The notes beneath the pieces were generated by a model. That model made no database searches, was not told the origin of the DNA, and was given only the letters and a program-made list of their open reading frames with translations. Below are positions 17,492 through 26,389 of a DNA stretch of 64,000 bases, in pieces. Source of the stretch: CAWVSB01 sp036960375 (lineage in GTDB: Bacteria > Pseudomonadota > Gammaproteobacteria > Pseudomonadales > CAWVSB01); assembly GCA_036960375.1 (NCBI GenBank), contig JBALVY010000004.1, positions 62,001 to 126,000 of the forward strand, read 5' to 3'. Within the stretch, counting starts at the first letter, position 1, and every line of letters begins with the position of its first letter. Position numbers and translations under genes: made by a program.

Positions 17492-18694
17492 ATGATAAGA
17501 GAGTTCTACCAGCGTTATAGAAAATCTTTGCCTATATTATTGCTGGTAATGGTGGTTCCGCTTTCGTGGTGGATTTTAACTAGCGACAGCCTCGATAAAC
17601 CTCGTGCCCGTAATCACGAAGGGCAGACTTTACGTATCGTCAATGTGAGACCGATCAAAAAGGGTGACTATCTACCTATATGGCAGGCTTCGGGCGAAGT
17701 GTCGCCAGCAGAACAGGTCAAGGTTGTGGCTGAGGTCAGCGGTATTATTTCCGAGCTTGGACCTAAAGCGAATCCCGGGCAATTGGTAGAGGCAGGTGAC
17801 TGGTTAGTAAAGTTGGATCAGCGCGAGCTTCAATTGCAACTGCTGGGACAGCAGGCGCAACTGGTTCAGGCTCAGGCCAATCTTGAACTGGAGCAGGCCA
17901 ATCAAGAATTGGCCCGCCAGGAATATGAGTTAGTGAAAGACAGCATTCAAGCGACCGACAAATTGAATACCGCCCTTGTATTGAAGGAACCCCAGGTAGC
18001 CACGGCGAAGGCCCGGGTGGCCGCCGCTCAGGCCAATCTCGATAAAGCACAACTGAATCTGGAGCGGGCTATCATCAAAGCACCTTTCCGTGGTGTCATT
18101 ACTTCGCGTCTGGTGGGGCGGGGTAGTAAAGTGAATTTGAGCAGCGGACTTTTTGAGCTGGTGAATACCGATACCTTCTGGCTTGAAGTAAAAGTACCTC
18201 GTGCGTTTCTGTCACAACTGGATACGGAGACTGAGGTTATCATTCGCCATGAAGGTGTGTGGCCGAGTGGTGTTCAGCGTCAGGCCAGAGTCTTTTCGGT
18301 TCTGCCCGATATGGACAGCCGTGACCGGCAGGCCAAGATATTACTGACTATCGAGGATCCTTTATCGCTTATCGATAGCAGCCAACCGCGGGTATTTGTT
18401 AATGATTTCCTGACAGTTGATCTGCCAGGTCAATTGCTTGCCAATAGTTGGATGATAGAGCCGGCATGGTTAATGCCGCAACAGTTTGTGTGGGTAGTCG
18501 ACAGCAATAATCTTCTCTATAAACGTGAGGTAAAGTTACTGTTTAAAGGACGCAAGAGATTTTATGTTGAAGGCGACTTTCAGCCTGGAGATCGCGCCCT
18601 GGCTGAAAAAATGGACATTGCAACCCAAGGAATGGAAGTTAAGCCTCGGCAACAGAGTAAGAGCAAGCGAAAATCCAAGGGTGAAAGATCTTGA
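17492..18694 (+). CDS. RND efflux periplasmic adaptor (membrane-fusion protein)
   Basis: The 400-residue protein has an N-terminal membrane anchor (SLPILLLVMVVPLSWWIL) and a lipoyl half-motif VVAEVSGIISELGPKANPGQLVEAGDWLVKLD. A coiled-coil hairpin rich in Gln/Ala follows (about 105-175), then the returning lipoyl strand IKAPFRGVITSRLVGRGSKV and beta-barrel domains. It bridges the inner-membrane transporter and the outer-membrane duct. The C-terminus is basic (KSKRKSKGERS). An AAGGA site lies just before ATG 17492, and the TGA stop overlaps the TTG start of the transporter (TTGA). Confidence 0.9.
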   Translation: MIREFYQRYRKSLPILLLVMVVPLSWWILTSDSLDKPRARNHEGQTLRIVNVRPIKKGDYLPIWQASGEVSPAEQVKVVAEVSGIISELGPKANPGQLVEAGDWLVKLDQRELQLQLLGQQAQLVQAQANLELEQANQELARQEYELVKDSIQATDKLNTALVLKEPQVATAKARVAAAQANLDKAQLNLERAIIKAPFRGVITSRLVGRGSKVNLSSGLFELVNTDTFWLEVKVPRAFLSQLDTETEVIIRHEGVWPSGVQRQARVFSVLPDMDSRDRQAKILLTIEDPLSLIDSSQPRVFVNDFLTVDLPGQLLANSWMIEPAWLMPQQFVWVVDSNNLLYKREVKLLFKGRKRFYVEGDFQPGDRALAEKMDIATQGMEVKPRQQSKSKRKSKGERS

Positions 18695-21600
18695 ACCCCA
18701 TCAGTTGGATGACCCGCCACGGGATTGCGCCTAATCTGCTAATGCTGGTACTGATTATTGGCGGGCTGGTGATGTCGGTAGTCATCCGCAAGGAATATTT
18801 ACCTGAAACCACACTCGATATAGTTCAGGTTGTTGTGCAATACCCCGGTGCCTCCCCCGACGAATTGGAAAGCGCGGTTGCCGTTCCCATTGAATCCGCG
18901 CTTGACGGGCTGGATGGTGTTCGCAGTGTTAAAACGAAAATAACTACGGGCCGCGCCAAAATCAGTGTCGAGCTGGCGGCAGGCGGCAAAGGCCAAAAGA
19001 TCTATCAGGATATCCAGCAAGCGGTGGATCGAATTACCAGCTTCCCGCAGGGTATCGAGAAACCCTATATCGGTTTGGCGAACCGGGTGATCGACGTAAT
19101 GGAAATTGCTGTACACGCGGACCTGGATCGACTTGCGGTAAAACGGTTGGCGGAACAGTTGCAAGATCGCTTGCTACAGTCACCCGATATTACCCAGGTT
19201 GTACTCAGAGGCCTGCCGAAAGAAGAACTGCATGTCGAAATTTCCTCTGCCACTCTGCAACGCTATAACCTGGATCTTGACGGAGTGGCACAACGCCTGA
19301 AAAAAAGTGCAGTGGAACAGTCTGCAGGAAGCATCAAATCCAGTCAGGGCGATATTCTGGTCAAAGTTGATGAGCGCAGAAACTGGGCCGATGAATTTGC
19401 CACAATTCCGATAGTATCGAGCGGTGAAGGCGATCGTTTACAACTTGCAGATATCGCCACGGTAAGTGACGGCTTTGCGGACGACCGCGAACTGATTACC
19501 TTTGATGGTCAACCGGCTGTTACCCTGAGAATCTACCGAACCGGTAATCAGACCCCAAAAGATATTGCCAATGCGGTCACCGACATGTGGCCAGATCTAG
19601 AAAACATATTGCCTCCCGCTGCGGGTATGACCGTGGTTGACGATGATGCCAAAAATTACTCTAAGCGGCTGGGTTTATTGCTAAAAAATGCATTTTATGG
19701 CCTGTTACTTGTATTGGTTTTGATGAGCCTGTTTCTAGAGCATCGCTTGGCGTTTTGGGTAGTGGCAGGCATACCCAGTGCGTTCCTGGGAGCGATACTC
19801 TTCCTGCCACTGTTTGACGTATCTATCAATATGGTGTCGATGTTCGGCTTTATTATTGCTATTGGTATTGTTGTCGATGATGCGATTATTGCGGGGGAAA
19901 ACATATATTCCCATATGCAAGATGGTCAGCCTTTTGAGCAAGCGGCGCTACTGGGCGCCCGCGAAGTGGCCATGCCCCTAACCATTGCGATACTGACCAA
20001 TATAGTGGCTTTTCTGCCGTTGCTGTTGTTAACGGGCTATATGAAACTTCTGTTTGGTGCCATTCCCATTGTGGTAGTGCTCTGTTTTATTGTGTCATGG
20101 GTCGAAGCACTTTTCATATTACCTTCGCACCTGGCGCGATTGAAAGAGGAGCCTGGTACTCGATTCGGCAAGTGGATGGATAGAGTTCAGGGCCGTTTCG
20201 ACCGGCGCTTCCAGGCTTTTATACATAATACTTATCGTCCGTTGCTGCGGCGTAGTTTGGCCTGGCCGGAGCTCACAGCCGTTCTTGCCTTATGTGTCTT
20301 TATGTTGGTTATTAGCTATGCCTACAGTGGAAAAATGGGATTTAGCCTAATGCCCAAAATGGAAGGTCGTTGGGTGAAAGCCAGTATAGAGCTGCCCGAA
20401 GATGTCCCGCTAGCCAAGGTACTGTCGATTCGTGACAGGGTGGAAGCTAGCGCCAGAGAAGTACAGCTGGAAAATAAACTGGATAATGAAATAGTCAGTA
20501 TTCGCAGTGAAATATTTGAAACTAATCTAGAAGTCGCCTTGCTGCTGGCTCCCAGTGAAGAACGAGAGATTAGTACGGCCGAGGTCAAAGAGCTGTGGCG
20601 AGAGAAAACCCAAACTTTTAGAGAGTTAGGCAAGTTTCGGTTTTCTAGCGCGCGGCGCGGTTCCAGCGCACTGGCGGACGCGTCGATAACGCTGGAATTC
20701 AGGCATGCAGATCCCGAAGTATTGGCGGAGGCGATAGCTGAAGCGCAAAGTTTCGCCTCCCGAATAGATGGCGTTGTGGGTGCGGTAAGTACTATGACCA
20801 ATGGAAAACCGCAGTGGAAGCTGAAGCTCAACGAAAACGGACGCAGTCTAGGCCTGGATGCAGCCGATCTATCAAAGCAGCTAAGAACTGCATTATACGG
20901 CGCGCGAGCCCTGCGCCAGCATCGCGGCAAAAATCAAGTCACGGTATTAGTCCGGCTGCCCTTGAGTGAGCGGCAGGCGATCTCCGATGTAGAGAACATG
21001 CTTATTCGTACCGGCAACGGTGGCTATTCTCCTTTGTATGAGGTGGCGGAAATTGAGACGACTTTCTCTGCTTCCCGCATAATCCGCCTGGACGGTGACC
21101 GAATAGAAAGCCTCGGCGTAGAGGTATTGCCAGAAGAGGCCGTGCCTGCGGTAGGTGCCTTGCTGAGCGAGCATCTGGTACCCGATTTGCTCGCTAAATA
21201 TCCGGCTTTAAAAGTGGGTTATGGTGGCCAGCAGCGACAGATAAAGGAAAGCATTAGCAGTCTGCAAATCGGCGCTGCGTTTGCATTGGGTGCCATCTAT
21301 TGTCTTCTTGCGATTGCATTTCATAGCTACAGCCAACCGCTGTTAATTATGGCGGTAATCCCGTTTGGCGCCGTAGGTGCGATAGTGGGGCATATGGTGC
21401 TGGGTTTTGGTCTAAGCGTGGTTAGCCTGATGGGCATGCTGGCCCTGGCGGGCGTGGTAGTCAACGACAGTCTGATTCTGGTTGAGTATGCCAATAAACG
21501 GCGCCAAGCAGGTGACAGAATTGAAGAAGCTATTCTCAAAGCCGGAGAGCGACGATTTAGACCGATCATCCTCACCACTTTAACGACTTTTGGTGGTCTG

Positions 21601-21783
21601 GCGCCAATGGTATTCGAAACATCACGACAGGCGCAGTTTATTGTGCCTATGGCGGTGTCTCTGGGTTTTGGGATTCTTATTACCACTGTCGTCTGTTTGT
21701 TGGTATTGCCTTCACTCTACCTGATGCTTGAGCGCAGGCTTCACCCTGAGCCCCGGTATACTTCTACGCAAGTTAAAGCCTAA
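18691..21783 (+). CDS. RND efflux inner-membrane transporter (AcrB/MMPL superfamily)
   Basis: Translation starts at TTG 18691, overlapping the adaptor stop, with AAGGG at 18677-18681 as ribosome site. The 1030-residue protein has the RND plan: N-terminal helix (APNLLMLVLIIGGLVM), porter segment VVVQYPGASPDELESAVAVPIE, helices 2-6 with FGFIIAIGIVVDDAIIAGENI, a second porter region, and C-terminal helices with MGMLALAGVVVNDSLILVEYAN. The two GxVVxDxL/I blocks carry the helix-4/helix-10 Asp-type proton-relay region. It exports an unknown solute in exchange for protons, probably from the periplasm or inner membrane. It is convergent with the regulator gene (24-base gap). Confidence 0.92.
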   Translation: MNPISWMTRHGIAPNLLMLVLIIGGLVMSVVIRKEYLPETTLDIVQVVVQYPGASPDELESAVAVPIESALDGLDGVRSVKTKITTGRAKISVELAAGGKGQKIYQDIQQAVDRITSFPQGIEKPYIGLANRVIDVMEIAVHADLDRLAVKRLAEQLQDRLLQSPDITQVVLRGLPKEELHVEISSATLQRYNLDLDGVAQRLKKSAVEQSAGSIKSSQGDILVKVDERRNWADEFATIPIVSSGEGDRLQLADIATVSDGFADDRELITFDGQPAVTLRIYRTGNQTPKDIANAVTDMWPDLENILPPAAGMTVVDDDAKNYSKRLGLLLKNAFYGLLLVLVLMSLFLEHRLAFWVVAGIPSAFLGAILFLPLFDVSINMVSMFGFIIAIGIVVDDAIIAGENIYSHMQDGQPFEQAALLGAREVAMPLTIAILTNIVAFLPLLLLTGYMKLLFGAIPIVVVLCFIVSWVEALFILPSHLARLKEEPGTRFGKWMDRVQGRFDRRFQAFIHNTYRPLLRRSLAWPELTAVLALCVFMLVISYAYSGKMGFSLMPKMEGRWVKASIELPEDVPLAKVLSIRDRVEASAREVQLENKLDNEIVSIRSEIFETNLEVALLLAPSEEREISTAEVKELWREKTQTFRELGKFRFSSARRGSSALADASITLEFRHADPEVLAEAIAEAQSFASRIDGVVGAVSTMTNGKPQWKLKLNENGRSLGLDAADLSKQLRTALYGARALRQHRGKNQVTVLVRLPLSERQAISDVENMLIRTGNGGYSPLYEVAEIETTFSASRIIRLDGDRIESLGVEVLPEEAVPAVGALLSEHLVPDLLAKYPALKVGYGGQQRQIKESISSLQIGAAFALGAIYCLLAIAFHSYSQPLLIMAVIPFGAVGAIVGHMVLGFGLSVVSLMGMLALAGVVVNDSLILVEYANKRRQAGDRIEEAILKAGERRFRPIILTTLTTFGGLAPMVFETSRQAQFIVPMAVSLGFGILITTVVCLLVLPSLYLMLERRLHPEPRYTSTQVKA

Positions 21784-21807
21784 GCCCGTTCGGATATTAT
21801 TTTGCGC

Positions 21808-22710
21808 TTATTCCAATAAGCCGTGAGCCGAACGCATCAGAGTTTTACGGCTGGTATTGAGATGGTTTTCCAAGCTCATAATAGAGCCACGGATATCCTT
21901 GGCTAAAAGCTTGGTGATAAGGTCGATATGTTCCTCTACGGCCACCATGTTGCGTTCTTGCTCATCGCCTTTTTGCCATTGGTAATGGTAGTGACAAACA
22001 AACGATACGATGTCGAAAAACTGGCGAATAAATCGATTATCAGCACTGCTCTGAATAGCCAGATGCAGGCGGCGGTCAAGGTGAGGTAGATCTTGAAAAC
22101 GCTCTGGATTACGCAAAAGCTCGCGGTGGTCGGTTAGCAGTTGCTGAAGTTCATCCCAGACAGGGTCATCGTCGGTCTTTTCAAGTAATTTCGACAGTGA
22201 GCTCATTTCCAGTATACGGCGAAAATCGACTAACTCGCGGGCAAACTTTTCATCGAACTCGACCATTTGCCATTGAGCGCGCGGATTTTTTTTGATTAGA
22301 CCAATGCGTGAAAATTTAATGAGAAATTCGCGTACGGTAATGGTGTTGCAGCCTGACCGCTTGGCCAGATCCAGTTCAGAAAACATATCCCCGGGTAGTA
22401 GTTTGCCGGTATTGATCAGGTCCAGGAAAAAAGTTTCGATCAACTCTTCCTTGGAAGAGGGTTCGTTGCGAAGGTCAAAATAGTCGGTTTTTCGAGGTTT
22501 GCGCAGTATCTTTTTTGCGGTGCCGGCTTTTTCAATAATATCGACGCTTTGAAGTTGGTCAAGCACATTACGTACCGTAGTTCGGCTCACACCGAGAGAC
22601 TTGGACAACGACAAGTCATTAGGTAGTAGCTTGGTGCCCGGATAGTTATTAACAATAATATCCAGTGTTTCGTTTGTCGCTTTTTGAACCAGATAGCTTA
22701 GCTTGCTCAT
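21808..22710 (-). CDS. GntR-family regulator with two winged-helix segments and FCD domain
   Basis: The 300-residue protein has a first GntR-type helix-turn-helix at residues about 5-65 (LPNDLSLSKSLGVSRTTVRNV, then wing). A second complete-looking one lies at about 85-145 (LLPGDMFSELDLAKRSGCNT, ITVREFLIKFSRIGLIKK). The C-terminal helical part (about 150-300) fits the FCD ligand domain: FRRILEMSSL, HLDRRLHLAIQSSADNRFI and EEHIDLITKLLAKD supply the Asp/His metal-type residues. FCD regulators usually have one HTH and ~230 residues. It is divergent from the sulfatase at 23035 and probably senses a fucose-derived acid or oligosaccharide (inference). Confidence 0.85.
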   Translation of the reverse strand: MSKLSYLVQKATNETLDIIVNNYPGTKLLPNDLSLSKSLGVSRTTVRNVLDQLQSVDIIEKAGTAKKILRKPRKTDYFDLRNEPSSKEELIETFFLDLINTGKLLPGDMFSELDLAKRSGCNTITVREFLIKFSRIGLIKKNPRAQWQMVEFDEKFARELVDFRRILEMSSLSKLLEKTDDDPVWDELQQLLTDHRELLRNPERFQDLPHLDRRLHLAIQSSADNRFIRQFFDIVSFVCHYHYQWQKGDEQERNMVAVEEHIDLITKLLAKDIRGSIMSLENHLNTSRKTLMRSAHGLLE

Positions 22711-22945
22711 TGTTTTTCCTGTAATAGTGGCACCTTATTGGCTCACTATGTTTACTGGCCGTTATATATAAAATTTATAGTCAAGGATTCTAGCATGTAC
22801 TCCAAAGTGCATAAATACCGATATGAAAAATAATTACAGGTTCAGTTTCGGTTGAATTTAATTGGCCCATGTGATTTGGCAAGCACTAATATCTACGCTA
22901 CACACATTGGTGGTAAAAACAGCTTATCTTTTTCTTGCACGTATT

Positions 22946-22965
22946 GTACATTATATATAATATAC
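22946..22965. promoter_or_regulatory. near-palindromic AT-rich operator/promoter in a divergent intergenic region
   Basis: The 324-base gap between the divergent regulator (start 22710) and sulfatase (start 23035) holds GTACATTATATATAATATAC, a 20-bp palindrome with one mismatched pair, 69 bases before the sulfatase ATG. It contains TATAAT at 22956-22961, so a bound protein would cover a likely -10 box. The same motif occurs at 14360 and 46788, and partly at 33972. On the regulator side, ATATATAA at 22763-22770 and TTGACT (minus strand, 22778-22783) may be its promoter. Nothing coding was seen in the rest of the gap. Confidence 0.45.
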
Positions 22966-23034
22966 TATCAATGGCTTGGCATGTGATCCTTTTTACGGCG
23001 CACAGAGGTCAAATATCACCTAAGGATTTGTTCT

Positions 23035-24654
23035 ATGGTTTTCGCTCGTAGTTATCATGTTTTAACGGTTTTGATAGGTTTACTTATTCTGCCAGCGGGG
23101 TTTGCTGCAGACCTAAACAGCAAGCCTAATATTCTTTTTATCATGTCGGATGATCATACCCCTCAGGCTATCGGTGCTTACGGTAGTCGCTTGGCCGAAC
23201 TCGATCCGACGCCTAATCTGGATATTTTGGCCAGAGAAGGCACGCGTTTTAATAAGGTGTTTGTCACCAATTCCATTTGCACGCCCAGTCGCGCCACAAT
23301 TATCACCGGTCAGTACAGCCAAACCAACGGAGTATTGGATCTGGATGGCAATATACCCGTTGCGCAGCAACATCTTCCACGCCTGATGGCCGAGGCGGGT
23401 TATGAAACAGCGATGATCGGTAAGTGGCATTTGCATGATGAGCCCGCCGCCTTTGATTATTACAAAGTATTACCAGGCCAGGGCAAGTACTTTGACCCGG
23501 TGTTCAGAGACAGTGCCAGTGACAAGGCGTGGCCGAATAATAAGGTGAAGTACGTCGGTCATTCGTCTGATGTAATTACCGACATTTCTCTGCGTTGGTT
23601 AGCGCAGCGTGATAGATCCAGGCCATTTTTCCTGATGCATCATTTCAAAGCACCCCATGACATGTTTGAAAACGCGCCGCGCTACGATGATTTTTTAGCG
23701 GATGTGAATATTCCGGAACCCGCAAGTCTTTATGATCAGGCGGGGTGGGGCTCTGTGGCGACAAAAGGTGAAAATGACTCGCTGGTGACTGAGATAGGCA
23801 CTTCAGTATCCAAGCGTAACCCGCGACGAAATATGGGTATCCATATGGATGTCGACCAGCAATTGGACGACAGGGCATACACGCACGAGTCTTATCAACG
23901 CTATATAAAACGTTATTTGCGCACGGTTCGCGGTGTTGACGACAATCTTAAGCGCCTGCTGGATCACTTAAAGGACACTGGCGAGTACGATAATACGATT
24001 ATTCTCTATACCGGCGACCAGGGCATGATGCTCGGTGAGCACGATCTGATAGATAAGCGCTGGATGTATGAAGAATCCCTGCGCATGCCACTCATTATTC
24101 GTCATCCGGGTAAACAGACGGCTCCCGCTACTAGCGAACTGTTGATCAATAATACGGACTTTGCGCCTCTGATACTCGATATGGCCGGTGTAGCGACGCC
24201 CGACTATATGCAGGGCCGCAGCTTTGCTCCCGTGCTGGATAACCAGCCCTTGGAGGATTGGCGAAAGGCGACTTACTACCGTTACTGGATGCATCGGGCT
24301 CATCACGATGTGCCGTCTCATTTCGGCGTCCGCAGTACAGATTACAAACTGATATTTTTCTACGGCGCTCATTACGATGCGACACCCGCATCCTCCGATG
24401 TGAACTATGCGGGCAAAAACTGGAGTCGTAAGGACAAGGTGGTTCCCTCCAAAGTCAGGACTCCTGTGGCGTGGGAATTCTACGATTTGCGCACTGACCC
24501 TGAAGAATTAAATAACCGTTACGACGACCCGAGGTACCAGCAGGTGATTGCGGAGCTTAAGGCGGAGTTAAGTCGTCAGCGTGAAGAATACCAGGAAACC
24601 GATGCGGCTTATCCACATCTTCAAGCAATTATTGGTGCTCATTGGGAGCAATGA
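23035..24654 (+). CDS. secreted type I sulfatase (CTPSR, GKWHLH, GDQG)
   Basis: The 539-residue protein has a signal peptide (VLIGLLILPAGFAAD), PNILFIMSDDHTPQAIGAYG (metal site) and formylglycine motif C-T-P-S-R with C82 (TGC 23278-23280). MIGKWHLHDEPAAFDY and LYTGDQGMMLGEHDLIDKRWMYEESLRMPLIIR follow; the second block is typical of the iduronate/choline/glucosamine-6-sulfatase-like branch of family S1. The product is probably periplasmic. It is followed after 39 bases by a GH29 gene (AAGGG site at 24681-24685), so desulfation and defucosylation are likely co-expressed. The promoter region carries the near-palindrome at 22946. Confidence 0.9.
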   Translation: MVFARSYHVLTVLIGLLILPAGFAADLNSKPNILFIMSDDHTPQAIGAYGSRLAELDPTPNLDILAREGTRFNKVFVTNSICTPSRATIITGQYSQTNGVLDLDGNIPVAQQHLPRLMAEAGYETAMIGKWHLHDEPAAFDYYKVLPGQGKYFDPVFRDSASDKAWPNNKVKYVGHSSDVITDISLRWLAQRDRSRPFFLMHHFKAPHDMFENAPRYDDFLADVNIPEPASLYDQAGWGSVATKGENDSLVTEIGTSVSKRNPRRNMGIHMDVDQQLDDRAYTHESYQRYIKRYLRTVRGVDDNLKRLLDHLKDTGEYDNTIILYTGDQGMMLGEHDLIDKRWMYEESLRMPLIIRHPGKQTAPATSELLINNTDFAPLILDMAGVATPDYMQGRSFAPVLDNQPLEDWRKATYYRYWMHRAHHDVPSHFGVRSTDYKLIFFYGAHYDATPASSDVNYAGKNWSRKDKVVPSKVRTPVAWEFYDLRTDPEELNNRYDDPRYQQVIAELKAELSRQREEYQETDAAYPHLQAIIGAHWEQ

Positions 24655-24693
24655 TTTCAAGGCTCTCGAGTCATTTCACGAAGGGACATAGAT

Positions 24694-26289
24694 ATGTTGA
24701 ATAAAAAATTACTGCCAGTGCTTTGCGCCTTGGGCGGGCTTGCCATGGCCTCGTCAATTCAAGCCGCAGAGTCCTACACCGGGGAATGGGATTCACTATC
24801 CAAAAAAGATATTCCCGAATGGATTAAGGATGCCAAATTTGGCGTCTATACCCACTGGGGTATTTATTCGGTACCTGCTCATGGCGGGCCTGATTATGAG
24901 ACTAACCTGTACGGTGTGGAAGCTGACCGCAAGGGTGCCTATTCCTACCATACCGAGAAATACGGTGAGCTGAAGGATTTTGGCTATTCTGATTTTATCC
25001 CGATGTTTACTGCTCCCAAATTTAATGCTGATGAGTGGGTGGCGGTGATGCATGGGGCTGGAGCAAAATTTGGTGGCATTGCACTGGTGCACCACGATGG
25101 CTTTTTACTGTGGGATTCAAAAGTCAGTCGTTGGAACGCCAAGAACATGGGCCCCAAGCGTAATATCTATGGAGAGATTGCTGAAGCCGTTGGAAAATAT
25201 CCCGACATGAAGCTGGCTGCCACGTTTCACCATGGCCGGACTATTGGCTACGCTCGCAAGCAGCTGCCCGAAGAGCTACCCGCAGATGCCGATCAGTGGG
25301 ATATTTTTGATCCGCAACTGGCAGACTTTTTCTGGGACGACGACGATGCGTCTAAAGCGCGATTTAGCGTAGATTGGGAGGCAAAAATTAAGGAGGTGAT
25401 TGATACCTATAACCCGGATTTTGTCTGGTTTGATGGTTTACGTACCTCAATGAAAAACGATCATCCGCCAGAACAGACGGTGAAGGACGTCATGGCCTAT
25501 TACTACAATGAGGCTGATAAACGCGATCAGGATGTTGTAATCGCGAACAAACACGCAGGCGACTTTAACTTTCCTACCGATGTCGGCTTGCTAAGTTTTG
25601 AGAACGGCCGCGATATGGCCGAGTACCAACCCGGCTATTGGTTGTCTGATCGTGCTATAGGCTATCCGTGGAGTTATGTTAATAACAAAACCTACCGCGA
25701 TGGCCCCGGCTATCAAGTCGATAGTATCGTCGACATCGTCTCTCGTGGCGGTATCCTGCTGTTATCTTTGACCCCAAAAGGCGATGGCTCGATAGCGCAA
25801 GAAGAGCAGGACATAATGCGCGGTATTGGTCGTTGGATGAGCGCCAATGGTGAGGCGATTTATAGCACACGTCGTTACTCAGTATACGGCGAGGGCACAT
25901 CGAAACTGACCAAGCAGGTCAAAGTTAAGGATAGAATTAAGGTTAAGTGGGATCATCGCAAGGTAGATGCCAGTGATGTACGTTTTACCCAAAAAGATAA
26001 TACCCTCTATGCTATTTCACTGCAGATGCCCGAAAACCGGCTACTGACGGTTAATACGCTCACAGCGGACTACCGCATATCCACAGAGAATAAAATAACC
26101 CGGATCAGCCTGCTGGATAGTGCCGATGAAGTGAAATGGACCCGCGATGACCAAGGCTTGCACCTGAATTTTCCAGAAGGATATGAAGGTGAATTTGCCC
26201 ATGCTTTTAAAATTGAAGTGGCTGGTGAATTGATTGTTACTGAGCCTGATGCCGAGAGTATTAGACTATTGGCCACAAAGGCGAAGTAA
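24694..26289 (+). CDS. secreted alpha-L-fucosidase, GH29
   Basis: The 531-residue protein has a Sec signal ending SSIQAAES. Its GH29 barrel shows DAKFGVYTHWGIYSVPAHGG, LVHHDGFLLWDS and the nucleophile in FVWFDG (D247, GAT 25432-25434). IVSRGGILLLSLTPKGDG and NGEAIYSTRRYSVYGEG lead into the C-terminal beta-sandwich. Retaining exo-acting release of L-fucose is the family activity. The partner sulfatase 39 bases upstream suggests the substrate becomes accessible after desulfation. It resembles the GH29 at 37730 most closely among the copies here (shared TLYG/NLYG and GPDY/GNEHY insert after the HWG motif). Confidence 0.9.
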   Translation: MLNKKLLPVLCALGGLAMASSIQAAESYTGEWDSLSKKDIPEWIKDAKFGVYTHWGIYSVPAHGGPDYETNLYGVEADRKGAYSYHTEKYGELKDFGYSDFIPMFTAPKFNADEWVAVMHGAGAKFGGIALVHHDGFLLWDSKVSRWNAKNMGPKRNIYGEIAEAVGKYPDMKLAATFHHGRTIGYARKQLPEELPADADQWDIFDPQLADFFWDDDDASKARFSVDWEAKIKEVIDTYNPDFVWFDGLRTSMKNDHPPEQTVKDVMAYYYNEADKRDQDVVIANKHAGDFNFPTDVGLLSFENGRDMAEYQPGYWLSDRAIGYPWSYVNNKTYRDGPGYQVDSIVDIVSRGGILLLSLTPKGDGSIAQEEQDIMRGIGRWMSANGEAIYSTRRYSVYGEGTSKLTKQVKVKDRIKVKWDHRKVDASDVRFTQKDNTLYAISLQMPENRLLTVNTLTADYRISTENKITRISLLDSADEVKWTRDDQGLHLNFPEGYEGEFAHAFKIEVAGELIVTEPDAESIRLLATKAK

Positions 26290-26389
26290 ATCACGGCGGG
26301 AGCTAAATAGGGCTAATAACGAGCGTTAAATCCAACTATACTGGACAGCAGTCCGGATAAAAAAATAATTGGCCTAAGAGCTCGCAACA

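Noticed and set aside
20322..20930. 202-codon open frame on the minus strand
   Set aside because: It lies wholly inside the RND transporter gene on the opposite strand, is Ser/Arg-rich as expected for an antisense shadow, and has no family features.
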